Shown here: positions 44,712 to 54,043 of the stretch, one piece after another
Layout of the letters: every line of letters starts with the position of its first letter
Position numbering within the stretch: position 1 is the stretch's first letter
DNA from: Chloroflexota bacterium
GTDB lineage: Bacteria > Chloroflexota > UBA11872
Direction: 5' to 3'
Length of the DNA: 64,000 nt
NCBI GenBank assembly: GCA_022824495.1
Contig: JAJDZU010000018.1
Coordinates: forward strand, 1-64,000
Position numbers and translations under genes: made by a program
Notes under the pieces: generated by a model
What the model was told of the DNA's origin: nothing
The model's database searches: none
Seen by the model: the letters and a program-made list of their open reading frames with translations, nothing else

Positions 44712-46112
44712 CTAGCCGGCCGAGTTCGCTCCGGGTGCACGAGCCTGCAGCTTGGCCGCCACCTCAGCAACGGGCCTGCCCAGGGTCAGGCTGTGATGCA
44801 CGGCAACGTCCAGGTCCATTGCTTGGGCCTGCCAGTCCGCGGATTCCACAATCGGCGCCCTCCAGGCGCCGCGAGCCTCCAGCAAGGTGTCCAACTCCAG
44901 CCCCAGCCGAGTTGCCCCGTCGTTCAACGCCAGCGTCAACGCCGGGGTCGCGGGGCCAGCGTTGATCGTGGGCGCGAGGCCCGCCAGGGAAACGGCTGCG
45001 TCAGCGGCTGCTCCGCCCTCGTCCTGTCCCGCCGCGATAAACGCCGCCGCCATCGGGACGCGACGCTCGGCCTCAGGCCAGGTCGGCAGGGGCAGCGCTT
45101 CCCACTCGGAACGCCGCTTCGGCGGCAGCGCGGCCAGCCGCGACAATGCCCGGCCATGCGCAACCGTCAGAGCCACACGGCCGTCCAGCACTGCCTCCCC
45201 CGCCGCGCCCTGGCCGTCCCAGGCGCTCGGAGGAGGTGCCGTGCCCTCGCGCAGCCACTGATCGGCGTACCACTGCCAGGCATCCACGGCCGCCGCGTCT
45301 GCCGGAAACGTCCCGGCCGACCCTGCCACCGTTTCCAGTTCCGGAAGTCCCGCGATCACGCCAAACCCGTAGGTATACGTCTCGGGATCGGTCAGCCGCC
45401 GCGCGGTCTGCCCCAGCGTCTCGTAGGTGGATCCCACCTCGGCGATCCCGGCCAGATCGAGTCTGGGCCGACCGGCCAGCAAGTACGTCGGATGCCCGCC
45501 CATGGGCAATCCCACGATCCCACGCTCGCGCCGACCCAGGGCCAGCATCTCCGCCAGGAACCCATGGTCCCCGCCCAGCGCTGCATCCGTTGGCGCCAGC
45601 GCGCCCAGTGCATCCAGCGCCGTCACAAGACCGCCCGGGACTCCAACCAGCAGGTCCGGCAGGTCTCCGGCCGCCGCCCGCGCCAGCAGTCGGCCGGGAT
45701 GGTCACCGCCCTGGTCCAGCACCTCCAGCTTGAGATCGACACTGGAACCGATGGCTCCCAGGTCCGGCGGGCCGCCACGCGCCAATGCGGGATTGACGGC
45801 CGCGTGCAGTGTCGCTGTCACCGGTTCCGGCGCCGGCTCGGTCCGCGCCGCGGCCGTCGGCGGCGGGGTAACGAAACGCGTCACGACAACCTCGCGTTCC
45901 ACGATGACCGGTTTTTCGACAAACACAACGCGTTCGGTAAAAACCGGGCGCTCCACCACCACTTCGCGTTCCACCAGCTCGGGGACCACCACCACCCGCT
46001 CCACCACGATCGGCGCGCCGCAGGCGGCCAGGCACAGCGCGGCCCCGGCCGCCAGGCCAACCTGAAGCGCGTCCCGCCGGCTCACGCCGCGGGCTTCGGG
46101 TTCGGTAAACAT
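44712..46112 (-). CDS. Solute-binding-type lipoprotein with Val-Glu-Arg repeat linker
   Basis: 466 residues. A twin-arginine leader (SRRDALQVGLAAG) with lipobox CLAACG is followed by an about 50-residue low-complexity linker of V-x-E-R-x-V-V-V units (residues about 36-80). An extracellular binding-protein fold of the sugar-binding family 1 kind follows (AAGDLPDLLVGVPGG, GLPMGGHPTYLLAG, YETLGQTARRLTDPE). The core is shorter than usual for that family (about 350 residues) and no permease or ATPase is adjacent, so it may be an orphan receptor or a diverged binding protein. Divergent from trxB. Confidence 0.7.
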   Translation of the reverse strand: MFTEPEARGVSRRDALQVGLAAGAALCLAACGAPIVVERVVVVPELVEREVVVERPVFTERVVFVEKPVIVEREVVVTRFVTPPPTAAARTEPAPEPVTATLHAAVNPALARGGPPDLGAIGSSVDLKLEVLDQGGDHPGRLLARAAAGDLPDLLVGVPGGLVTALDALGALAPTDAALGGDHGFLAEMLALGRRERGIVGLPMGGHPTYLLAGRPRLDLAGIAEVGSTYETLGQTARRLTDPETYTYGFGVIAGLPELETVAGSAGTFPADAAAVDAWQWYADQWLREGTAPPPSAWDGQGAAGEAVLDGRVALTVAHGRALSRLAALPPKRRSEWEALPLPTWPEAERRVPMAAAFIAAGQDEGGAAADAAVSLAGLAPTINAGPATPALTLALNDGATRLGLELDTLLEARGAWRAPIVESADWQAQAMDLDVAVHHSLTLGRPVAEVAAKLQARAPGANSAG

Positions 46113-46229
46113 GCGAGTCGAGTCAGCCCGGTGTGTCAGGATTTACGCGGAATCTGCTCCCCGATCATGCGACGATGCTACGTGAGCAGGCGCCAGGCTT
46201 GCCGCAAGCGTCAGGTACGGGAGGACCGG

Positions 46230-47180
46230 ATGCACGATGTCGCGATACTTGGTTCGGGACCGGCCGGGCTGACCGCCGCGATCTACGCGGCGCGCGCCAA
46301 CCTCTCCACGCTGGTCTTCACCGGCGATGCGTTGGGCGGCCAGATCGCCACCACTTACGACGTGGAGAACTACCCCGGCTTCGAGGAGATCACCGGGCCC
46401 GACCTCACCGCGCGCATGCAGGGTCAGGCCGAGCGCTTTGGCGCCAAAATCGTCTACGACCACATCACCGAGGTCGACTTCGACGGTCCGCCCTTCACCC
46501 TCACCGGCCGGGCTGCCACCTACGAGGCGCGCTCGGTCATCGTTGCTACCGGCGCCAGTCCCCGCCTGCTGGGCATTCCCGGCGAGCAGGAGCTCTGGGG
46601 CCGCGGCGTCTCGGTGTGCGCCACCTGCGACGGCGCGTTCTTCAAAGACCAGCCCGTGGCCGTGGTCGGCGGCGGCGATAGCGCCCTCCAGGAAGGGCTC
46701 TTCCTCACCCGCTTTGCTTCCAGGGTCACCGTTGTCCATCGACGTGACCAGTTGCGCGCCGGTCCCTACCTGCAGGACCGCGCCCGTGCCGAACCCAAGA
46801 TCGACTACATCTGGGACACCGTCGTCACCGGCGTCCAGGGAGATCAGGCCGTGCAGTCGCTTCGCCTGAGGAACGTTCACACGGGCGAAGAGTCCGACTT
46901 CCCCACCGAGGGCCTCTTCATCTTCATCGGCCACGACCCCAACACGGAGATCTTCAAGGGCAAACTTGAGATGGACGAGGACGGCTACATCATCTCCAAC
47001 CGCTATATGCACACCAACGTGGAGGGTGTGTTTGTGGCCGGTGAGGCCCAGGACCACTACTTCCGCCAGGCGATCACTTCCGCTGGCGAGGGGTGTCAGG
47101 CGGCAATGGAAGCCGAAAAATTCATAGCTCGGCTCGAAAGCCAGCAGCCCGTCGCCACGGCCGGTGTCGCGACCGCGTAG
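46230..47180 (+). CDS. trxB: Thioredoxin-disulfide reductase
   Basis: 316 residues from the ATG at 46230, with GGGAGGA upstream; the longer open frame before it is antisense to the preceding gene. FAD-binding GSGPAG (residues 8-13), redox-active CATC (Cys130, Cys133), NADPH-binding GGGDSALQ and the C-terminal GVFVAGEAQD motif are all intact. It reduces thioredoxin with NADPH. GVFVAGEAQD departs slightly from the usual FAAGDV. No thioredoxin gene is adjacent. Confidence 0.94.
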   Translation: MHDVAILGSGPAGLTAAIYAARANLSTLVFTGDALGGQIATTYDVENYPGFEEITGPDLTARMQGQAERFGAKIVYDHITEVDFDGPPFTLTGRAATYEARSVIVATGASPRLLGIPGEQELWGRGVSVCATCDGAFFKDQPVAVVGGGDSALQEGLFLTRFASRVTVVHRRDQLRAGPYLQDRARAEPKIDYIWDTVVTGVQGDQAVQSLRLRNVHTGEESDFPTEGLFIFIGHDPNTEIFKGKLEMDEDGYIISNRYMHTNVEGVFVAGEAQDHYFRQAITSAGEGCQAAMEAEKFIARLESQQPVATAGVATA

Positions 47181-47186
47181 CACGAC

Positions 47187-47915
47187 GTGCTGAGGCGCAT
47201 GGCGATGGCGCGGCGAGCCGCCGGTCGCCGCCTGCCGCTGCCCGGCGGAACCCTGGCCGCCCTGATGGTCTTTGGTGTCGTTGCAGCCGCCGTCGCGCTG
47301 CTGGCGGTATTGGGCACGGCAGCACCCGGCGCGTCGACCCGAGATCAGCGAGCGGTCACACCGCGCTCAGTTCTGCAGCGGCCGACCCCGGGCCCGTCTA
47401 CGCGATCGCCAACGGCACCCGACATTGACGCCTCGGCCGTGCGGCGAGCCGGTCGAGCGCTGGGTGCCTCCGCGGTGCCGCCCCCAACGCAGCGGCCCGT
47501 CGAAACCACCCTTGCTGCCTACACCGAAGCTAGCGACCGGCTGCGCCGCCGTTTCGAGAGTGGCGCCGCCTACGTCAGTCTCATAAACGTGGCCCATAGG
47601 CGCGGAACGGTCAGTGATGAGCGGCGGCTGGTGGCGCTGCTGGGTCTGGCCGAACTTGCACGAGCGACCGAGCAGAATCTGCAGTCACTCACGCCGCCGG
47701 GAATCGCAGTCTCCTACCACCAGAAGCTGCTCAACGTTCTGAGCAGCTATAGCGTTGCCGCCCGCCAGTACTGGCAGGCCACCGCCAGGCCCACGGCCGA
47801 CACTGTCGACGCCGGAACCCGACGCCGGCAGCTCAATGGCGTCCTCGACGCTGCCTTCCGTTACAACACGCTCCCCAGAGGCCCCCTCGAGGCCGACGCC
47901 CTCGGCGAACCCTAG
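47187..47915 (+). CDS. Membrane-anchored hypothetical protein
   Basis: About 238-242 residues; GTG 47187 and ATG 47199 are both possible starts. One N-terminal transmembrane segment (LAALMVFGVVAAAVALLAVLG), a Pro/Thr/Arg-rich stretch of about 60 residues, then a helical domain (about 95-235) with RRLVALLGLAELARATEQNLQ and a YSVAARQYWQATA helix. No family is recognised. It follows trxB by six bases and is probably cotranscribed with it. Confidence 0.6.
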   Translation: MLRRMAMARRAAGRRLPLPGGTLAALMVFGVVAAAVALLAVLGTAAPGASTRDQRAVTPRSVLQRPTPGPSTRSPTAPDIDASAVRRAGRALGASAVPPPTQRPVETTLAAYTEASDRLRRRFESGAAYVSLINVAHRRGTVSDERRLVALLGLAELARATEQNLQSLTPPGIAVSYHQKLLNVLSSYSVAARQYWQATARPTADTVDAGTRRRQLNGVLDAAFRYNTLPRGPLEADALGEP

Positions 47916-47967
47916 CTACGCCTGCTTCGGACAGGGTCCCGCCTCGACCATAGAGCCAGACTCGGGC

Positions 47968-50220
47968 TTAGTTCAGATCGTGAACGAACGGACCGCCATG
48001 GATGTGGTGATACCAGTGCCGAACCTCATCACGCAAATCCGGCGGCGTGTGTGTGAGAAACGTACGATAAATGTCCTTATCGCTTGGGGTCAGAATGCCC
48101 TCGGCGTTCTTCCTCTCGCCATCTCGTTCCGCAAGGATGTGAAGGTCACGCATGGCCAGCGACATCCGTTCCTCGCCGAGCGTCGTTAAGAGCCTGTAGA
48201 GCAGCATCCTCCCGTAAAGGTCCGCGCAATGCCGAAGTGGTTCTGCTCGACTATAGAGCACAGTACTCTTCTGCAGCGAAAGCTCAAATATGTTTGATTG
48301 TCCTGCTTCTGCGCACTTCGATCGAGCCTCCGTTTCCCACTCGTGGTTTTGATCCGCGAAACTACGCGATCCCTGCGAGTCATTAGCGAATGCGTTGATG
48401 AACTCTTGGGCGCTGCGTGCCAGCCACTTCGGATTAAGCAGGCGAGCTCTGGGATCAGGATGATCATAGTATGCGTAATTCGGACCTGCGCTCTCATCGA
48501 AATAGAGGCTCGCTACAATCTGGTATATCAGATTAGTCCGAGTCTCATGGATCCTTATAATTCCATCCTGATTCACCAAAACCGTCCGTGGCCACAAGCC
48601 TAGAATGCCAGTGAGAGACGTGGGCTCCTCTCTCCCGAAGTCTCCTGTAGGCCCTCGCGTCATCAATATCACGAGGTCATTGAACGGCAATGCCGTATTC
48701 ACGATTCGCTCCGCGCCACGCAGTCCCTGGGCGAAGGTACTGAGGATGTTAAGATCCTCGGATATCGGTTTATCGTCGAACACCCAGATTCTGAACGGTC
48801 CAGTCAGTGGAAGCGAGAATGTCAATGACTTGGTGTGCTGTTGCTCGAGCAGGCGGTTGAAGAGGGAATTGTGATCGATCTGAAGATCGATGTCCACCGT
48901 GTGGTCGTTCACTCCCACCACGCTCAGGGCATTGACTAATGCTCGTTCTCGAGGATCTAGGCCGTCCGTGAACCAAGGTGAGCTCATTATCCGGTGGTGC
49001 CGGTCGGTCCTGTGCCCGTTGGCGTCAGTGTGGCTGGCAAAGTCCTCCAACGTCCCGATAAGCCGAATATCGCTCGACCAAACCGGCGCATGAACGGTAT
49101 TTGCTAACAGCTGCCTGGCTAGATCCGGGTTCGATAAGAACAGTCGACCGAGCGACCCAAGCGCGTCCTCTTCGTAACCGACCAGGCCATCTCTGACCCA
49201 CGGTGCACGAGCCATGTCAAGCGTGAACTGTAAATCTCTCTCTGCGATTCGATTGAGACTCCGAAGCGTGCTTGTCTCGTCGAATGTCAGATCGTCCTGA
49301 AGCCAAGTGAAGGATCGAAGAAGCTCGGCCAGGCTTTGGCTCTTCTGCGCTATCAATTGAAGGTATTGGAGGGAGTACATTTCGCCGCTGTACATATCTG
49401 TGGAGTTTGTTCCATCGGCAAACCAGTCGGCGCTCGCCACGAACATTGCGAGATCGCGGTTGATGCCGTCAGTCAGGAGCAGACCATTGAGTGCCATTTG
49501 GTCGGGATCTGAGATGCCATCGACGAGCCATGGATACGTGAAACATCCAAGCCACGGCATGACGATGAGCAGCCGCTCAAGCTGACGACTCGATGCGGCG
49601 AGGTCGCTCACAGTCGGCCCGGCAGCATCGAATGCCCGGATGTAGCCGGGTCGTGCCGCACGCGCAACGGTCGCCGCTTCGCATAACCCCACCCACGCAA
49701 AGGTCTGGCGTACGTCCTCCGCATGATCCTGCTGGCACCGGGCCTCAGCTTGATCGCCAAACGCCCGCGTATAGATGCCGACGTGGTGGTCATTGCCCAG
49801 GTGGGCTTCGACCACATCGTTCAGATATACACAGCTCGTAGGCCATCCACCCACTGGCTGAAACGCTGGAGACGAAGGCGCGGTCTCGGCTGAGATCGAA
49901 AGTGGCGAAGATGTGCCGAAGGCCCAGGCAAATGTGGTCTGCACATCCGTACGGTGATCGGCCCGGCACGCCGCTTCCGCCTGATCTCCGTGGATCCGCT
50001 GGTAGATCCCGACGTTGCCGACGTTCCCCAGGTGCTGTTCGACAATGTCGTTCAGCTCCACGCACCCCGTCGGCCACTGCGCCCGCACGGTGACAGTCGT
50101 GCCGGCCACAGCGGCCACAGCCAGCGCCACCGTCGCGAGGAGTCGGCAGCAGCGCCAGGCGGTTGCAGCCGTTCCAATGCGCTGAAGCAAAGATCTGGTA
50201 TCCCCCAGGGCGTCCTGCAC
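47968..50220 (-). CDS. Exported LNDIV-repeat protein with WxxDG modules and decayed peptidase-like C-terminus
   Basis: 750 residues. A signal segment ends near VRAQ (48), then LNDIV repeats at about 49-101 and 126-176. A helical region (about 200-430) contains four W-[FLV]-x-D-G modules (YPWLVDGIS, ADWFADGTN, APWVRDGLV, SPWFTDGLD), each with a following E-x-x-A-L-type helix. The C-terminal 300 residues have a gluzincin peptidase layout: a strand/helix ALPFNDLVILM, then HETRTNLIYQI where HExxH would be expected, then PKWLARSAQEF where W-x-x-E-G-x-A-E-F is usual. The second zinc histidine is missing, so it is probably not an active metallopeptidase. Identification of the fold is inference. Confidence 0.65.
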   Translation of the reverse strand: MQDALGDTRSLLQRIGTAATAWRCCRLLATVALAVAAVAGTTVTVRAQWPTGCVELNDIVEQHLGNVGNVGIYQRIHGDQAEAACRADHRTDVQTTFAWAFGTSSPLSISAETAPSSPAFQPVGGWPTSCVYLNDVVEAHLGNDHHVGIYTRAFGDQAEARCQQDHAEDVRQTFAWVGLCEAATVARAARPGYIRAFDAAGPTVSDLAASSRQLERLLIVMPWLGCFTYPWLVDGISDPDQMALNGLLLTDGINRDLAMFVASADWFADGTNSTDMYSGEMYSLQYLQLIAQKSQSLAELLRSFTWLQDDLTFDETSTLRSLNRIAERDLQFTLDMARAPWVRDGLVGYEEDALGSLGRLFLSNPDLARQLLANTVHAPVWSSDIRLIGTLEDFASHTDANGHRTDRHHRIMSSPWFTDGLDPRERALVNALSVVGVNDHTVDIDLQIDHNSLFNRLLEQQHTKSLTFSLPLTGPFRIWVFDDKPISEDLNILSTFAQGLRGAERIVNTALPFNDLVILMTRGPTGDFGREEPTSLTGILGLWPRTVLVNQDGIIRIHETRTNLIYQIVASLYFDESAGPNYAYYDHPDPRARLLNPKWLARSAQEFINAFANDSQGSRSFADQNHEWETEARSKCAEAGQSNIFELSLQKSTVLYSRAEPLRHCADLYGRMLLYRLLTTLGEERMSLAMRDLHILAERDGERKNAEGILTPSDKDIYRTFLTHTPPDLRDEVRHWYHHIHGGPFVHDLN

Positions 50221-50379
50221 GCTAGCCTGACTACTCGAACCTGTCGAACCGCCCGCGCGGGGGGCTCAGGTCAATGCGCCCACTGTCGTCTTGCCAGCGG
50301 CAGTTGGTGATACCGACCAACGCGTCCTCGCTACCCGGAAAACCTTCAGTCTGAGATGCCCTGAGTTGAACCCAAACCC

Positions 50380-51716
50380 TTAGGGAAAGTTGTCGAATAA
50401 CTCGTCAAACGAGTAATGGTCGTGTCCTTGGACCATCGCTAGTTCTACGATAAACTCCCGCTCACGTGCGTTAAGTCCATCTCTGAACCATCGTGCGTTC
50501 ACGACGCGAATGTAGCGCTCGCTAGGTACGACAGTGTCGTAAGTTGCGTAGTAGATCTCATACATCCCTGTGAGCATCTGAACATCGATCGGTCTAACTT
50601 TGGGATCCATCGTATATCGAACCAGAGTCTGCGCGATGTCAGGAACGAGCTCAACTAAGGTCGCCAAGTTACCGAGGGTCTCACTTTCGTAATATTCTAT
50701 CCCATCGAGTACCCATGGCGAACTAGCCACCTGCATTCCAATACTGAGATTACGCCTGGCTATATTGGCAATTCCCTGGATACCAATTGTCTCGTCATAG
50801 GAGACTGATTCAGATAACAAGGATAGGTCATTACGACCGACGATAAATCGTCGCTTAGACGCGCGATCCAAATGAATTGTGCGAGCGTATTGGTCTCGGC
50901 TACCTCGGGGTAGTTGTAATTCACGCCGTCCGCGAACCAATCGAGATTCGCGGTGTACACGGCAAATTCTTGATTGTGGCTGGCAATCGTGTGCAGGGTT
51001 TCCAGCGACTCCATGTCGTTGGCCGAGATCCCGTCCGCAAGCCATCCGTAGGAATAGCAGCCCAGCCAGGGAAGTGAGAGCAACACGGGATGTAGAGCAG
51101 CATTGGTGCCAGCGAGCTGGTAGATGGTCGGTGCGGGTGACTCGGCCCGCGACGCCAAGGGTGGCTGAATCTCGCACGGCGTTGCCCATGCAAATACGCG
51201 GCGCACGTCGTCGCCATGATCCCGGCGACAGGCAGCTTCGGCATCCTCTCCGAACACGCGCTGGTAAATCCCGACGTTCCGCTCGTTCTCCAGCTGTCCT
51301 TCCACGATGTCGTTCAGTTCAACGCAGGTCTCGGGCCATCCACCGGTGACGCTGGGGACGTTGACGGTTGAAGCACCGTCACCTGAACCCGTCCGACTCG
51401 GTTCCCCGAACGCCCAGGCAAACGTTCTGGCCACATCGTCTCGATGGTCGAACTGGCACGCCCGTTCCGCCTCTGCCCCAAAGACACGCTGGTAGATGCC
51501 CACGTGCCCAGCGTTTCGCAGGTGCCGCTCAACGATGTCGTTCAACGCCACGCACGCCGTCGGCCACTGGGCGGCGACGCTAGTCGCTGTGCTGGCCACC
51601 GTAGTCGTTGCCAGCACCAGCGCCACGAATATCCGGTAGTGGCGCCCCACGGAAGATGCCTTGTTTATCAGGTCAGACAAGCGGCGACCAAGCGTGCCCG
51701 TGAGCGCCAAACACAC
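50380..51716 (-). pseudogene. Frameshifted, truncated LNDIV-repeat paralogue
   Basis: The first frame (to about 50815) encodes a signal peptide ending VAAQ, two LNDIV repeats and two WxxDG modules (YGWLADGIS, LDWFADGVN). The similarity to the 47968 protein then jumps into another frame at about 50805-50820: one frame ends at MTYPCYL, the next resumes at SVSYDETIG, matching LTFDETST of the paralogue. It continues with SSPWVLDGI and ARWFRDGLN before stopping at 50380. The roughly 300-residue C-terminal peptidase-like region of the paralogue is absent. Either a one-base sequence error plus a shorter architecture, or a decaying gene. Confidence 0.7.
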
Positions 51717-51983
51717 TAAGCGGTGGAGTTGCGGCTGTCGACGCCTACGCGATTGGCGACATCATCGCCACGAGCCGCAGCGGCCGCCGAAGCCGACAAA
51801 TGAGCTGTAGCCCCATCAGCCCGCATACCGCCACGATCAGCCGCCCCGGCGATGCCGCCAGGCAAACCGATGGCCCAGCCGAATCGGAACCCTGCGATGA
51901 TTGGAGCAATCACTACAGACAGCCGACGCGGTGTGCGCAACGCTTCGTCGCATTGAGGGCGGGTCATCCCGATGGGCGAACCG

Positions 51984-52814
51984 ATGAATAACCGTTTGGT
52001 TCGGGCGGCTGCGGTCGCCGTTCTGCTGGGCATCGCCGTCGCCGGCGTCGCCTGGCTCGTGGTCTTCTTCACCGGCGGCACCGGTGAGGCCAGCGAGCCC
52101 ATTTCCGCGCCCCAACTCACCCTGCCGCCGGCCACGGCCGCGCCGGCCACCGCTGCGCCTGCGACGGCTGCACCCGCCACGGCCGCTCCGGCAACTGCCG
52201 CTCCAGCCACCGCCGCTCCCCAGCCTGAAGCCACCCAGGCGCCTGCCGCCGCTCAGGCCACCGGCGACGCCACCCTCTACCGCATCGTCCCCGAAGAATC
52301 CGAAGCCCGCTACGAAATCGACGAACTCCTCCGCGGCGAGCCCTTCCGCGTGGTTGGCCGCACCGACCAGGTCGCCGGCGACATCATCCTCGACTTCGCC
52401 GACGCTTCCGCCTCGCAGGTCGGCGTCATCCGCATCAACGTGCGCACCCTCATGACCGACGAGGAGCGCCGCGACCGCGCCACCCGCTCCCGCATCCTCC
52501 AGTCCGCTGAAGCCGCCTACGAGTTCGTGGACTTTGCGCCCACCGCCCTCGAGGGTCTGCCCGACGCGGTCTCCGTAGGCGTTACCGCCACCTTCACCAT
52601 CGTCGGCGACCTCAAGATCCGCGAGATCACCGCCGAAGCGCGATTCGAAGCCACGGTCAACGTCGTCGCTGAGGACCGACTGGAAGGCACGGCCGAAGCC
52701 ACCGTCCTGCGGTCCACCTACGATCTCATCATTCCGAACGTGCCGTTCGTCGCCGACGTCAGCGACGAAGTCCTCCTGGGCATCGAGTTCGTCGCCACCG
52801 CCGTCGCGCAGTAA
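51984..52814 (+). CDS. Membrane-anchored YceI-family protein with PATAA linker
   Basis: 276 residues from the ATG at 51984; an ATG four codons earlier (51972) is equally possible. One N-terminal transmembrane segment (AAAVAVLLGIAVAGVAWLVVFF), then about six PATAA units, a short Pro/Gln-rich spacer, and a YceI-like lipocalin-fold domain: YRIVPEESEARYEI, GDIILDF, VRTLMTDEERRDRATRSRIL, FTIVGDLKIREI. YceI proteins bind isoprenoid-like lipids or quinones in the cell envelope. The 255 bp upstream hold no other gene. Confidence 0.85.
   Translation: MNNRLVRAAAVAVLLGIAVAGVAWLVVFFTGGTGEASEPISAPQLTLPPATAAPATAAPATAAPATAAPATAAPATAAPQPEATQAPAAAQATGDATLYRIVPEESEARYEIDELLRGEPFRVVGRTDQVAGDIILDFADASASQVGVIRINVRTLMTDEERRDRATRSRILQSAEAAYEFVDFAPTALEGLPDAVSVGVTATFTIVGDLKIREITAEARFEATVNVVAEDRLEGTAEATVLRSTYDLIIPNVPFVADVSDEVLLGIEFVATAVAQ
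52128..52217 (+). repeat. 15-bp coding tandem repeat (PATAA units)
   Basis: About six tandem units encoding Pro-Ala-Thr-Ala-Ala inside the YceI-family gene form a flexible linker. Synonymous third positions differ between units, so the repeat is not freshly expanded. Confidence 0.8.
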
Positions 52815-52821
52815 GTCCACA

Positions 52822-52854
52822 CGGCCGCGCCGCACTTTCCCCGCGGCGCGGCCG
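52822..52854. terminator. Bidirectional GC-rich terminator-like hairpin
   Basis: A perfect 12-bp stem (CGGCCGCGCCGC at 52822-52833 and its complement at 52843-52854) encloses a 9-base loop, between the convergent YceI and M20-peptidase genes. No T-run on either side. Its position suggests it ends both transcripts. Confidence 0.6.
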
Positions 52855-52888
52855 AGGCTGAAAACGCAGCAAAAGTGGCTTGCCACCG

Positions 52889-54013
52889 CTAGGCGTTCAG
52901 GATCACCTGCGCCGTCACCTGCGTCAGCCTGCGCAACTCCTCGTGCGGCATCCATTCGTTCACCGAGTGGATGTCCTGGTATCCCGTGCCCAGGATCGCG
53001 GAGTCGATCCCCTTCTCGTTGAAGTTCTGAGCGTCGCTGCCGCCGAACGTGTGCACGAACCGCGGCTCCAGCCCGGCCGACTGGACGCCCGCGTAGGCCA
53101 CCTGGAGCGCCGGATGGTCGTGCCCGAACCGGGTCGGCTTGAACCGCTGCTCCGCCTCGATCTCGGCCCTTCCCCCGAAAGCGGCCGCGGCGTCCTCAAC
53201 GGCCTGGCGCATCGCCGCCACCTGCCGGTCCAGCGCCGCCTGCGTCAGCGCCCGCGCCTGCGCCACCAGCTTCGCCTCGGGCGGAATGATGTTGCGCGCC
53301 TCCCCGCCTGAGACAAGCCCCACGTTTGCCACCGTTAGCTCGTCCACCGGCCCCAGCGGCATCCGGTCGATGGCTCGCGACATCATGCTCACCGCGCTCT
53401 TTCCGGCTTCGGGATGCGCCGCCGCCGCCGCGTTGCCGTGAGACGTGACGTTGAGATTGCACGACGCCGCTTGCTGGTCGCAGATCACGCCCACCGGACC
53501 GCCAAAGTCCAGCACCAACGCCACCCGCGACTCCACGTCGTTCGGATCGAACGCTGCCGCCCCGAACTGCCCCACGTCCTCCCCAACCGTGAACACCAGG
53601 TCGATCGGCCCGTGCGGCAGCCCCGCTTCGTCCACCATCGCCACCGCTTCCACGATCGCCGCCACTCCCGCCTTGTCGTCCGCCCCCAGCACGCTTGAAC
53701 CGTCCGAATACACCGCGTCCGCCTTCACCACCGGCGTCATCTCCGGCGTCGGCAGCACGGTATCCATGTGGGCGTTCAGCATGATCGGGGTCGAGTCCTT
53801 CCCCTTCGCTGGCCAGTGACAGATCAGGTTCCCTATCTGGTCTCGCCTGCACACCACCCCCGCCGCCTCCAGCCGCGGCTGGATGATCGCCACCACCCGG
53901 TCCTCGTTTCCCCAGTAGCTGTCCACGCTCAAGATGTCCACAAACCCCTGCAGCAACCGCTCCCAATTCAACGGCAGCAACGGCGTCGATCCAGTCGACT
54001 CGGTATTGGACAT
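52889..54013 (-). CDS. M20-family metallopeptidase (peptidase T-like)
   Basis: 374 residues, no signal peptide. Metal ligands are recognisable: His and Asp of LNAHMDTV, the bridging Asp of SSVLGADDKAG, a GED in FTVGEDVGQFG where the catalytic/ligand GEE is usual, an Asp in LVLDFGG and the terminal His of DIHSVNEWM. The dimerisation lid lies between about 190 and 290. It hydrolyses small peptides or acylated amino acids in the cytoplasm; the specific substrate is unknown. The Glu-to-Asp change is conservative but worth noting. Confidence 0.85.
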   Translation of the reverse strand: MSNTESTGSTPLLPLNWERLLQGFVDILSVDSYWGNEDRVVAIIQPRLEAAGVVCRRDQIGNLICHWPAKGKDSTPIMLNAHMDTVLPTPEMTPVVKADAVYSDGSSVLGADDKAGVAAIVEAVAMVDEAGLPHGPIDLVFTVGEDVGQFGAAAFDPNDVESRVALVLDFGGPVGVICDQQAASCNLNVTSHGNAAAAAHPEAGKSAVSMMSRAIDRMPLGPVDELTVANVGLVSGGEARNIIPPEAKLVAQARALTQAALDRQVAAMRQAVEDAAAAFGGRAEIEAEQRFKPTRFGHDHPALQVAYAGVQSAGLEPRFVHTFGGSDAQNFNEKGIDSAILGTGYQDIHSVNEWMPHEELRRLTQVTAQVILNA

Positions 54014-54043
54014 GCGATCAGCCTCTTCTGGATCTATGGCCCG

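Noticed and set aside
52128..52217. Tandem repeat considered as a CRISPR-like array
   Set aside because: Units are 15 bases, contiguous and in frame, and encode PATAA, so this is a protein linker.
51716..52234. 172-codon minus-strand frame with repeated AAVAG units
   Set aside because: The repeat is only the reverse strand of the PATAA linker of the YceI-family gene.
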